The notes beneath the pieces are model-generated. The model saw nothing but the letters and a program-made list of their open reading frames with translations. It was not told the DNA's origin and made no database searches. Positions 17,806 through 25,566 of a stretch of DNA of 64,000 nucleotides are shown here, piece by piece. The DNA is from JACKEQ01 sp041389565 (GTDB lineage Bacteria > Myxococcota_A > UBA796 > GCA-2862545). The stretch's first letter is position 1. The number at the start of each line of letters is the position of its first letter. The translations under genes and the position numbers were made by a program. The stretch is taken from NCBI GenBank assembly GCA_041389565.1, contig JAWKRP010000021.1:62001-126000 (forward strand), given 5' to 3'.

Positions 17806-20800
17806 ATGCCGCGCTACCAGGCGGGTGTCTGCAGGAGCATGGTGCTGACGATCGCCATGCTCATGGGTGCGCCCGCGTTCGGGCAGGCCTCCGATCGCCT
17901 CGAGGGCGCCGTCCCCGAGGAGGTCAAGGCGTTCAAGGAATCGGCCGCGCGCTTCAACAACCGCGCTTCCGAGATCCGTCAGGACACCCGCGACTACGTG
18001 GATCAGCGGGAAGCCGAGGCGAAGGCCCGGCTCACGGAAGGCTACGACGCGATGCTCGCCGAGCTCGGCGAGAAGGAGCGGAACCAGCGCGACATCACCG
18101 TGCAGCGGTTCAACGACTTCCTGTCGAAGTACCCCGACGTCGAGTACGCCTCGCACGTGCGCTTCCGCCTCGCCGACCTCTACTTCGAGATCGAGAACGA
18201 GGAATGGCTCGAGCGCTCGAAAGAGTACTTCGCACGCCTGAACTCAGAAGGGCTCTCCCTTGCGGAGGCCGAGGAGCTCGAAGCGCAGGGCGCACCGAAG
18301 CTCGACCTCTCCCGTCCGGTGGCGCTGTACAAGCGGATCATCGCAGACAACCGCGACAAGCCGCGCGAAGAGCAGTACGAGCGCCTCGACGGCGTGTACC
18401 TGATGCTGGGGTTCGTCTACAGCGAAGAGAACGCCGCGCTCCCCGAGCGTGACTACCCGGAGCCCGTCGAGGGTCAGCCGAAGTTCGATCCCACCGACTG
18501 GGATCAGGTGCTCGCCCGCAAGAGCGAGCTGGCGAAGGCGACGTTCCGCGAGCTCATCTCGACGATGCCCGACTCCGAGCTCGCCGACCGCGCACACCTG
18601 TTCCTCGGGAACTTCCTGTTCGACGAGGGCGAGTTCGGCCCGGCGGTGGCGGAGTACAAGTTCGTCTACGACAAGGGCGAAGACGGTCCGTACTACGACG
18701 AGTCCATCTACCAGCTCGCCTGGGCGCACTACAAGCGCGACGAGTACGACAAGGCCGTGCCGCTGTTCGCGCAGGTGCTCGACCGCTCGGAGGTCGTGAA
18801 GCGCGACACCGGGAAGGAGTCGGCGTTCCGCACCGATGCCGTGCGCTACATGGCGTTCGCGTTCGCCGACCAGGGCGTGGCGTCCAGCAATGCGCTGCAG
18901 GTCACCCAGAAGTACTTCCAGGGCTACGGCGCGCGCGACTACGAGTGGGACGTGTACGTCGAGATGGCCGACGTGCTCGTGCGGTACTCGCGGTGGAACG
19001 AGGCGGTCGACGTGTACCGCAACCTCCAGGACGACCCCCGATGGGTGAACCGTCCGGAGAACCCCGAGTTCCAGATGCAGATCGTGCGTCTGTACGGGAA
19101 CCCGCAGATCATCGGCGACTTCGAGGCGTCGGGCGAAGCGCGCCTGATGCTCACGAGCCGGTACAACGAGGGCACCGAGTGGTGGATCGCGAACCGGAAC
19201 AACCCGGAAGCGCTCGCCACGGCGCGCGGCTTCATCGAGTCGTCGCTGGGTCAGGTCGCCCAGGAGCTCCGCGTGCGTGCGCAGGAGTCCGGCGAGCCCG
19301 GAGACTTCCTGGTCGCGGCCGAGAAGTACCAGGAGTACCTCGACAAGTTCCCCATCTCCGACGACTACTACGAGGTGCAGTGGCTCCTCGCCGACAGTCT
19401 CCGGCAGGCGGGTGAGACCGAGAGGGCCGTGAAGGAGTACGAGGCGCTGCTGCTGTCGTCGCGGTACCACGGGTACAAAGACGGCGCGCTGGTGTTCCGC
19501 CTCCAGATCCGGAACTCCATCCTCGAGAACACGGCGCCTCCCGACAAGCTGCCGGAGGGGTCGGCCGTCGAGAAGACGTACACGACCGAGGCCGGCAAGG
19601 AGATCCAGGTCTACGCGCTGGGTGAGGCCCAGAAGAACTTCATCATCGCGGCGGACGCCGTGCTCGCCCACGAGTTCGGCGAGCCTGCGCCCCAGGTGCC
19701 CGACTTCCGCCCGTTCATCTCCGAGAACCGGCACGCGCTGATGTACATCCCGGCGCAGATCCTGCACTACCACAACCGGTTCGACGAATCCCGACCGCGC
19801 CTCGAGAAGGTGATCTCGGAGTACCCGCGGAAGGACGAAGCGTCGTACGCCGCCGGTCTGCTGGTCGACTCGTACCTGATGGAAGGCGACCTCAACCAGG
19901 TCCGGAAGTACACCAACCGCTTCGCGACGATGGTGCTGGGTTCGGCCGACGTGGCCGATCCCGAGGGCAAGTTCCGCAGCACGCTCGAAGGAACGGTGTT
20001 CCAGCAGGCCAAGGCCCTGGCGGAGTCGGAGGACAGCCTCGCTGCGGCCGACGCGTTCATGACCTTCCTGGCCGAGTTCCCGCAGTCGGAGTACCGCGAG
20101 TTCTCGCTGTACAACGCCGCGTTCTACTACCAGCAGGGCGGTAAGGCCGAGAAGGCGAACGAGCTGTACGAGCAGTTCCTGCGCGAGTTCCCGACCAGCG
20201 AGACCTCCGAGAAGCTCTACTTCCGGATCGCGACGCTGTACGAGTCCACGCTCCAGCTCGAGAAGGCCGTCACCTACTACCAGGACCTCGCGAAGCGGTT
20301 CCCGAACGGCGGCGACACGCCCGATGCGGTGTACAACGCGGCCTACCTCCAGACGGGGCTCGGTCGCTACCGCGACGCTGCCGAGGGTCTCGAGAAGTAC
20401 GGCAACGAGTACCCCGACCGCGCCGACGCCGAGAAGGTGTACTTCGAGGCCGGCGAGCAGTGGGAAGCCGTGTCCGAACGCGACGGTCTCGCGTTCTACG
20501 ACCGCTACCTGAAGAAGTACGGCTACACGAACCCCGACAACGCGTTCACGGCTCTCGTCCGCCAGGCCGAGATCCAGAAGTCGCAGGGGAACCTCCGCAC
20601 GTACGAGAAGAAGCTCGACGAGATGGAGCGCGCGTTCGACCAGCTCACGGCCGAGGGCAAGACGCTCGGTCCGCTCGCGCACCACTACGCCGCCATGGCT
20701 GCGTACCGGTCGCTCGAAGAGGAGTACAAGAAGGTCGTGAAGGGTGAGCTCACCCGGAACGAGGACAAGGACTCCAAGCTGCTCGACGACAAGAAGGCGG

Positions 20801-21246
20801 CGGTCAAGGCGTTCGAGCCCCAGGCCAAGGCGTTCGCCGCGAAGTACAACGACTTCGAGTACTCGTCCGCTGCTCTGCTGCTCCTCGCGAAGGCACCGAG
20901 CTACCTCGCCGACCTCGGGCTCGGGCTGCAGTGTCCGAAGGGCTACTCGGAAGACGACTGCTTCGCGTACTACGACATCCTCGAAGAGAAGGTCTTCCCG
21001 CAGTTCCGCGCGATCCAGAACGAGATCGTCATCACGCGGCTCAACGAGCTCATCCAGAAGGCCGAGGAGCTCAAGCGCCACTCGCCCGCCGTGGATGGCG
21101 CGATGGAAGAGCTCAACCGGATCAACCCGGTCGACTACGCGGCCGTGAAGACCGAGCTGCAGGGAGAGACGGATTCCACGGCACCGCCCCAGATCCGTGG
21201 GGTCAAGGCACGCAAGCCCGCTGAAGAAGTCGAGGGTGACGAATGA
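17806..21246 (+). CDS. Giant TPR periplasmic protein, AgmU/GltD-like
   Basis: An 1146-residue exported protein made almost wholly of TPR-like repeats after a signal peptide ending near GAPAFGQA. Examples are ESIYQLAWAHYKRDEYDKAVPLF, ARYYLG-type helices and SLYNAAFYYQQGGKAEKANELY. Size, composition and order (large TPR protein followed by a TPR lipoprotein) match GltD/AgmU and GltE/AglT of the Myxococcus gliding machine, where such proteins form a periplasmic scaffold. This is a homology inference from architecture and synteny, not a verified alignment. It begins 2 nt after its upstream neighbour and overlaps the next start in ATGA. Tyr, Glu and Asp are abundant, as is usual for TPR proteins. 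Confidence 0.8.
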   Translation: MPRYQAGVCRSMVLTIAMLMGAPAFGQASDRLEGAVPEEVKAFKESAARFNNRASEIRQDTRDYVDQREAEAKARLTEGYDAMLAELGEKERNQRDITVQRFNDFLSKYPDVEYASHVRFRLADLYFEIENEEWLERSKEYFARLNSEGLSLAEAEELEAQGAPKLDLSRPVALYKRIIADNRDKPREEQYERLDGVYLMLGFVYSEENAALPERDYPEPVEGQPKFDPTDWDQVLARKSELAKATFRELISTMPDSELADRAHLFLGNFLFDEGEFGPAVAEYKFVYDKGEDGPYYDESIYQLAWAHYKRDEYDKAVPLFAQVLDRSEVVKRDTGKESAFRTDAVRYMAFAFADQGVASSNALQVTQKYFQGYGARDYEWDVYVEMADVLVRYSRWNEAVDVYRNLQDDPRWVNRPENPEFQMQIVRLYGNPQIIGDFEASGEARLMLTSRYNEGTEWWIANRNNPEALATARGFIESSLGQVAQELRVRAQESGEPGDFLVAAEKYQEYLDKFPISDDYYEVQWLLADSLRQAGETERAVKEYEALLLSSRYHGYKDGALVFRLQIRNSILENTAPPDKLPEGSAVEKTYTTEAGKEIQVYALGEAQKNFIIAADAVLAHEFGEPAPQVPDFRPFISENRHALMYIPAQILHYHNRFDESRPRLEKVISEYPRKDEASYAAGLLVDSYLMEGDLNQVRKYTNRFATMVLGSADVADPEGKFRSTLEGTVFQQAKALAESEDSLAAADAFMTFLAEFPQSEYREFSLYNAAFYYQQGGKAEKANELYEQFLREFPTSETSEKLYFRIATLYESTLQLEKAVTYYQDLAKRFPNGGDTPDAVYNAAYLQTGLGRYRDAAEGLEKYGNEYPDRADAEKVYFEAGEQWEAVSERDGLAFYDRYLKKYGYTNPDNAFTALVRQAEIQKSQGNLRTYEKKLDEMERAFDQLTAEGKTLGPLAHHYAAMAAYRSLEEEYKKVVKGELTRNEDKDSKLLDDKKAAVKAFEPQAKAFAAKYNDFEYSSAALLLLAKAPSYLADLGLGLQCPKGYSEDDCFAYYDILEEKVFPQFRAIQNEIVITRLNELIQKAEELKRHSPAVDGAMEELNRINPVDYAAVKTELQGETDSTAPPQIRGVKARKPAEEVEGDE

Positions 21247-22850
21247 TGCGCTGGACTGTGACTCTCGCTGCGCTCGCGATGCTCTCGACGGGCGGCTGCA
21301 AGAAGAAGACGCCGGAGTCCGGTGGTGGTGCGGTGGAGACACCGGCCCCCGACACGACCGACGGTTCGGCGAGCGCCGATCCCGAGCCCGAGCCTGCGCC
21401 GGTCCCGAAGCCGACGAAGGCCGAGGCCAACCGCCCGCTGCACGAGCAGGTGAACGACATCCTGCCGCTGCTCGATGCAGCCGATGTCGCGAAGAACCGC
21501 CAGGCCCTCGACCAGCTCGAGGCCCTGAAGTCGTCGCACCCCGAAGCCGCGATCCTCGATCTGAACATCGGTGTGGCTCAGCAGAAGCTCGGCAACCTCC
21601 GGGCCGCGAAAGACGCGTACACCACGGCGCTCTCCAAGGATCCCACCCTCGGTCACGCCCACCTCTACCTGGGCATGATGAAGGAAGAGGCCGGAGACAA
21701 TGCGGGCGCCGAGGCCCACTACCGTGCGGGCATCGCGGCGGATCCCGAGAACGTCGACGTGCGGGTGGGCCTCGTGTCCACGCTCCGCAAGCAGGGCAAG
21801 CTCGACGCCGCCATCTCGGAGGCCCAGCTCGCGCTGAAGATCAACGCGCACTCCGCCGAGATCTACAACGATGTGGGGCTCGCGTACCTCGAGCGGGGAG
21901 AGTACCTCCTCGCGAAGTTCATGTACCAGAAGGCGCTCGCGCTCCCCGATGGTGAGCAGAAGGCCTTCCTGCACGCGAACCTCGGGTGGACGTACTACAA
22001 GCAGGGCAAGATCCCCCAGGCCACGTTCCGCCTGAAGAAGGCGGTCGAGCTCGATCCCGAGTACGTGCCGGGGCTCGTGTACCTCGCGCGCGTGTACATG
22101 GAGGATCACAACTACAACGACACCGTGGACCTCCTGGAGCGCGCGGCCAAGAAGGCGCCCGAGAACCACGGTGTCCAGATGAACCTCGGTGTCGCGTACC
22201 GCGGCGTCGATCGGTTCGAAGACGCGAAGAAGGCCTACCAGAAGGCGCTGACGCTCGATCCGACCAACCCGGATCCGCACTTCAACCTGGGCGTCCTCTA
22301 CGGCGACTACTTCAAGGACTACGACGCGGCGATCGCGTCCTTCAACACGTACAAGAGCACGGGCGGCAAGAAGCTCGCGCTCGCCGACGAGTACATCGCG
22401 GCGGTGGAGAAGGAGAAGAAGATCGTCGAGGGTCGCAAGAAGGCCGAAGAGCGCGCGAAGAAGCGCGACGCGGAGCGCAAGGAGCGCGAGCGCCTCGCGG
22501 CTGAGGAAGCCGAGAAGCAGAAGAAGGCGGAGGACGCCGCGAAGGCCGCCGAAGCCGCTGCCGCGAAGGAAGCCGAGGAGCAGAAGAAGGCCGAAGAAGC
22601 CGCTGCTGCTGCGGCAGCGAAGGCGGCCGAAGAGGCTGCGAACACGCCGGCACCCGCGCCTGCTCCGGAGCCCGAGGTCGCGCCGGCTCCCGGTCCGGCC
22701 CCGGCCCCGGCGCCCGTGGTCGAAGAGCCGGTCCCGGTCGTCGAGGAGCCTCCGGTGCCCGTCGTCGAGGAACAGCCCGTGCCTGTGGTGGAAGAGCCGA
22801 GCCCGGCGCCCGCACCCGGATCGCAGGACAACCCGTGGGGAGAGCAATGA
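21243..22850 (+). CDS. TPR lipoprotein with Lys/Glu/Ala and Pro-rich tails, GltE/AglT-like
   Basis: A 535-residue lipoprotein candidate. The lipobox is LSTGGC with a KKK right after the Cys. About eight TPRs fill residues 85-390, with classical sequences such as AHLYLGMMKEEAGDNAGAEAHY and VQMNLGVAYRGVDRFEDAKKAY. Residues 385-465 are a long Lys/Glu/Ala-rich helix, and 465-535 is a Pro-rich tail with four PVVEE-type units and an end in NPWGEQ. The tail design resembles TolA/TonB stalks and could reach across the periplasm. It is placed directly behind the giant TPR gene (ATGA overlap), as AglT follows AgmU. The second ATG, 3 nt later, is an equally good start. Confidence 0.8.
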   Translation: MMRWTVTLAALAMLSTGGCKKKTPESGGGAVETPAPDTTDGSASADPEPEPAPVPKPTKAEANRPLHEQVNDILPLLDAADVAKNRQALDQLEALKSSHPEAAILDLNIGVAQQKLGNLRAAKDAYTTALSKDPTLGHAHLYLGMMKEEAGDNAGAEAHYRAGIAADPENVDVRVGLVSTLRKQGKLDAAISEAQLALKINAHSAEIYNDVGLAYLERGEYLLAKFMYQKALALPDGEQKAFLHANLGWTYYKQGKIPQATFRLKKAVELDPEYVPGLVYLARVYMEDHNYNDTVDLLERAAKKAPENHGVQMNLGVAYRGVDRFEDAKKAYQKALTLDPTNPDPHFNLGVLYGDYFKDYDAAIASFNTYKSTGGKKLALADEYIAAVEKEKKIVEGRKKAEERAKKRDAERKERERLAAEEAEKQKKAEDAAKAAEAAAAKEAEEQKKAEEAAAAAAAKAAEEAANTPAPAPAPEPEVAPAPGPAPAPAPVVEEPVPVVEEPPVPVVEEQPVPVVEEPSPAPAPGSQDNPWGEQ

Positions 22851-23113
22851 GTCACGCACCGTCCGTTCGGCCTGCAGGTCACAGGCGCCGTCTCGGCGTG
22901 TCGCTGCTCGCTCTCGTCGTGCTGTCGGGGGCGGCCAGCGCCAAGACGTTCAAGTTCTCGGATGCGGACACCGACGAGATCGTCGGTGAGGTCCAGAAGC
23001 CCGACGTCACCGTGGTGATCTCGCGTGAGAACCTGAACAAGGCCTACGAGCTGGAGCTCGACGAGAGCTTCCTCCAGAAGATCGTCGACTCGGTGGAGAG
23101 CGAGCCCTTCTGA
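22847..23113 (+). CDS. Small exported protein of the Glt/Agl-like cluster
   Basis: An 88-residue protein with a basic N-terminus and a signal peptide ending in GAASA. The mature 57 residues are acidic (FSDADTDEIVGEVQKPDV, then ELDESFLQKIVDSVESEPF). No known domain is recognised. The KPDV and ESF-to-SVE pattern looks conserved enough to be a real protein rather than a leader. It overlaps the TPR lipoprotein stop by 4 nt (ATGA), so it is the last gene of that transcript before a 279-bp gap. Confidence 0.65.
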   Translation: MSHAPSVRPAGHRRRLGVSLLALVVLSGAASAKTFKFSDADTDEIVGEVQKPDVTVVISRENLNKAYELELDESFLQKIVDSVESEPF

Positions 23114-23141
23114 GGCCGCGCGCCGGTCGTCGTCATCGGGA

Positions 23142-23163
23142 TCCTCGCCGAGGACACCTTTTT
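23142..23163 (+). terminator. Weak hairpin with T-tract
   Basis: A 5-bp hairpin (TCCTC GCC GAGGA, 23142-23154) is followed by CACCTTTTT. The stem is short, so this may be a leaky terminator dividing the TPR genes from the channel genes rather than a full stop. Confidence 0.35.
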
Positions 23164-23392
23164 GGCGGTTCCGGCGCACCGTTCGCACCGTCCGGGCGGT
23201 GGGTCACCTCACGTCATCTTGACGAACCGACCCGGAAAACCGCGGTCCATGCTCGTGTCGGAACGGGGTGGTCAGGAACCTCTGACAGGGTCCTCACAAG
23301 GACGACGGTGCCCCAGACCCAACGGTTGAGTAGATTCGTCAGCGTCTCGAATACCCAGACCCGGGAACGCCCGGGCCCAGGAGGAGCAGGAA
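23164..23392. other. Intergenic region upstream of the ExbB-like gene
   Basis: The rest of a 279-bp gap inside the envelope-machine locus. It contains no ORF of note. TTGAGT at 23325-23330, 17 nt ahead of GAATAC, is a poor promoter match; TAGATT overlaps it. The ribosome binding region GGAGCAGGAA precedes the ATG at 23393. Confidence 0.4.
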
Positions 23393-24049
23393 ATGGTCGA
23401 TCCCGTCACCATGTTCAAAGAGGGTGGCCCGTTCATGTACGTCATCCTCGTCGTCGGCGTCTTCGCCATGGCGATCGCGTTCGAACGGCTCTTCTACATC
23501 GTCTTCCGCGCGAACATCAATGCGACGGCGTTCATGGCCCAGATCCAGAAGCTGATCATGGCCAACAACATCGATCGCGCGATCAAGCTCTGCAACGCAG
23601 AGCCTCACGCGGCTCTTCCTCGCGTCGTCAAGGCCGGCCTCACCCGCGCCAACCGCACCGAGAAGGAGATCGAGAACGCTGTCGAAGAAGCCACGCTCGA
23701 AGTCGGTCCTCTCGTCAACAAGCGCACCTCGTACCTGGCCATGCTCGCGAACGTCGCGACGCTCACGGGCCTCCTCGGTACCATCATGGGTCTCGTGCTC
23801 GCGTTCCAGGCCGTTGCCAACGCGTCCGCCGAGATGAAGCAGAAGATGCTGGCCAACGGTATCTCCGTCGCCATGTACACCACGGCGGGCGGCCTCATCG
23901 TGGCCATCCCGACCCTGGTGCTGCACTCCATCATCAGCAACCGCAGCAACAAGATCCTCGACGACGTCGACCAGTTCGGCCTCAAGACGGTCAACCTGCT
24001 GACGGCGCGCCGCCGCGGTCACCTCAAGGAAGACGCAGCGGAAGGCTGA
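23393..24049 (+). CDS. MotA/TolQ/ExbB proton channel subunit, AglR/AglQ-like
   Basis: A 218-residue inner-membrane protein of the MotA/TolQ/ExbB family. Three membrane helices are visible: about residues 13-33 (FMYVILVVGVFAMAIAF), about 118-140 (ATLTGLLGTIMGLVLAF) and about 155-178 (TTAGGLIVAIPTLVLHSII). The TGLLGTIMGL and TTAGGLIVAIP segments carry the polar Thr residues that line the proton path in this family. With the two downstream ExbD-like proteins it would form a proton-motive-force motor. The pattern of one TolQ plus two TolR mirrors AglRQS of Myxococcus gliding. Start choice is supported by GGAGCAGGAA. Confidence 0.93.
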   Translation: MVDPVTMFKEGGPFMYVILVVGVFAMAIAFERLFYIVFRANINATAFMAQIQKLIMANNIDRAIKLCNAEPHAALPRVVKAGLTRANRTEKEIENAVEEATLEVGPLVNKRTSYLAMLANVATLTGLLGTIMGLVLAFQAVANASAEMKQKMLANGISVAMYTTAGGLIVAIPTLVLHSIISNRSNKILDDVDQFGLKTVNLLTARRRGHLKEDAAEG

Positions 24050-24093
24050 TCAGTCTCGTCTGATCCTCTCTCGGCCCTGCCTCGGAGCCTGTA

Positions 24094-24630
24094 ATGGCCA
24101 AGAAGAAACGTGATGAAGTCAGCACGGAACTGGATCTCGTTCCCATCATGAACATGGTGACGATCCTGATCCCGTTCCTCCTGCTGTCGGTCCAGTTCGT
24201 GAGCCTCGCGGTGATCGACTCGACCCTTCCTGCGATCGGTAAGCCGACGGAGCCCTCCGCTGAGGACAAGGAGAAGCTCAACCTGTCCGTGGCGATCACG
24301 GACAAGGGGTACACGGTGCTCGGTGCGAGCGGCGTGCTCGGGAACCCGGAAGGGGAGGGAGCCACCGTTCCCTGCCTCCGCGACGGGTGCCCGGGTGTCG
24401 AAGCGTACGACACCAAGAAGCTGACGGAGACGCTGGGTCGGATCAAGGACGAGTTCTCCGAGGAGGAGAACGTGATCCTGGTCCCCGAGTCCAACGTCTC
24501 GTACGAGGTCCTCATCGCAACGATGGACGCATCCCGCGAGGATCCGGACACCAAGGTCACCATCGGTGCCCGCAAGGATGTCCCGCGTCCACTCTTCCCG
24601 TTCGTCGTGATCGCCGGCGGCGTGCAGTAG
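24094..24630 (+). CDS. ExbD/TolR-like protein with Asn in place of the channel Asp
   Basis: A 178-residue single-span membrane protein of the ExbD/TolR family. A short basic cytoplasmic end (MAKKKRDEVST) precedes the TM helix (about residues 15-38) and a periplasmic domain. The helix in this family usually carries an Asp in a PFIDVM-type segment; here the matching stretch is VPIMNMVTILIPF, with N20 at that place. Two periplasmic cysteines (VPCLRDGC) could pair. The partner gene downstream keeps the Asp. The change to Asn should abolish protonation at this site, so this subunit may be structural or regulate its partner. RBS is weak (about GCCTCGGAGCCTGTA upstream). Confidence 0.88.
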   Translation: MAKKKRDEVSTELDLVPIMNMVTILIPFLLLSVQFVSLAVIDSTLPAIGKPTEPSAEDKEKLNLSVAITDKGYTVLGASGVLGNPEGEGATVPCLRDGCPGVEAYDTKKLTETLGRIKDEFSEEENVILVPESNVSYEVLIATMDASREDPDTKVTIGARKDVPRPLFPFVVIAGGVQ

Positions 24631-24643
24631 GAGTCGGGAAACC

Positions 24644-25171
24644 ATGGGCAAGAAGAAAATGCGGCGGCAGACGGAGGATGGTGCTCTCAGCATCACCTCG
24701 ATGATGGACATGATGACCATCATCCTGGTCTTCCTCCTGAAGTCGTACTCGACGGACGACGTGTCCGTCGCCCCCTCGAAGGATCTCCAGGTCCCCGTCT
24801 CCACGGCGGAGAAGGCCCCGAAGCTCGCGGTCAACGTGGTCGTCTCGCAGCGCGAGATCGTCGTCGACGGCGAAGAAGTGCTGACCCTGGATCGCGTCCA
24901 GAACGATCAGGGCCTCGAGGTCACCGCGGTTCCCGCGGAGGAGAAGCGGGGTCAGCTGATCTCCGCACTCTACGATCGCCTGCTCGAGAAGGCGGAGACC
25001 GCGAAAGACCTCGCGATGCGCACCGGTAGCGAGGAGTTCGAGTTCAAGGGCGAGATCCTCCTGCAGTGTGACAAGCGCCTCCCGTTCTCCGTGATTCGCG
25101 AGGTGATGTTCACGGCCGGTCAGGCTCAGTTCGGGAACTTCCGATTCATCGTCATCAAGGGCGCTGGCTGA
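24644..25171 (+). CDS. ExbD/TolR-like protein with the channel Asp
   Basis: A 175-residue ExbD/TolR-family protein. A basic N-terminus (MGKKKMRRQTEDG) leads into one TM helix with D22 in TSMMDMMTIILVFLL, the protonatable Asp of the family. The periplasmic part has LQVPVSTAEK and EIVVDGEEVL, then the usual beta-alpha ExbD domain ending in FRFIVIKGAG. It starts 13 nt after the Asn-type paralogue. Together with the ExbB-like subunit it is the likely proton-conducting pair. The gene is followed by a strong terminator. Confidence 0.92.
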   Translation: MGKKKMRRQTEDGALSITSMMDMMTIILVFLLKSYSTDDVSVAPSKDLQVPVSTAEKAPKLAVNVVVSQREIVVDGEEVLTLDRVQNDQGLEVTAVPAEEKRGQLISALYDRLLEKAETAKDLAMRTGSEEFEFKGEILLQCDKRLPFSVIREVMFTAGQAQFGNFRFIVIKGAG

Positions 25172-25201
25172 TCGGTTCCTGCGGAACACAGACGCCCGAA
25201 C

Positions 25202-25230
25202 AGAGCCGATCCCCAGGGGTCGGCTCTTTT
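25202..25230 (+). terminator. Rho-independent terminator
   Basis: A perfect 8-bp stem AGAGCCGA (25202-25209) / TCGGCTCT (25220-25227), with further C/G pairing possible inside, then a T-run ending at 25230. It lies 31 nt after the second ExbD-like stop and closes the channel genes. Confidence 0.85.
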
Positions 25231-25566
25231 CGTTGGATCGATCGCGGGGGCTGTGGAGGGCAGCCGCGGTGGATCGTCCGGAGGCGCGTGCAGGTGTGTG
25301 CTCGCAGGGCACTTTCACCGGTTGTCATGTCGCGCCTGTTCGGACTATCGTACTGCACGCCAGCCGAGTGTTGGCCGGGGGGTCTCCCCGGCGGCCCGCG
25401 CTGGATTCGCCAAAGGACCCATTGAAGGGTCGATGAAGGGCAGACGTTGACGAATTCCGAACCGCTCGTGAACGCCATGGTCAAAGGGGGGAAGAGTGAC
25501 CGCGCGCCGCGCACGTCACTCGGGTGCGCTCTGCGCACGCCCACCGGAGCCCCGGAGACCCGATAG
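25231..25566. other. Intergenic region upstream of the TonB-like transducer
   Basis: A 336-bp stretch after the terminator with no credible gene. It contains the promoter described at 25322-25351 and an unusual Gly/Pro-rich short frame (25233-25436) that has no signal or RBS and is probably not coding. GAAGGGTCGATGAAGGGC around 25424-25441 has a short direct repeat. Confidence 0.4.
25322..25351 (+). promoter_or_regulatory. Putative promoter of the TonB-like transducer
   Basis: TTGTCA at 25322-25327 (5 of 6 to the -35 consensus) and TATCGT at 25346-25351 (4 of 6 to the -10), 18 nt apart. Transcription would start near 25358, leaving a roughly 210-nt leader before the ATG at 25567. Confidence 0.4.

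Noticed and set aside
18244..21342. Very long open frame on the minus strand opposite the giant TPR gene
   Set aside because: It is antisense to a clear TPR protein and has Leu/Val/Arg-rich, motif-free content typical of mirror frames in high-GC genes. The same holds for antisense frames opposite glyA (2112-3446) and ftsK (29084-31774).
22700..22810. CRISPR-like short direct repeats
   Set aside because: They are codon repeats of a PVVEE protein motif inside a reading frame, without constant spacers.
25233..25436. Small ORF between the terminator and the transducer gene
   Set aside because: No ribosome binding site, signal or conserved pattern, and it overlaps the likely promoter.
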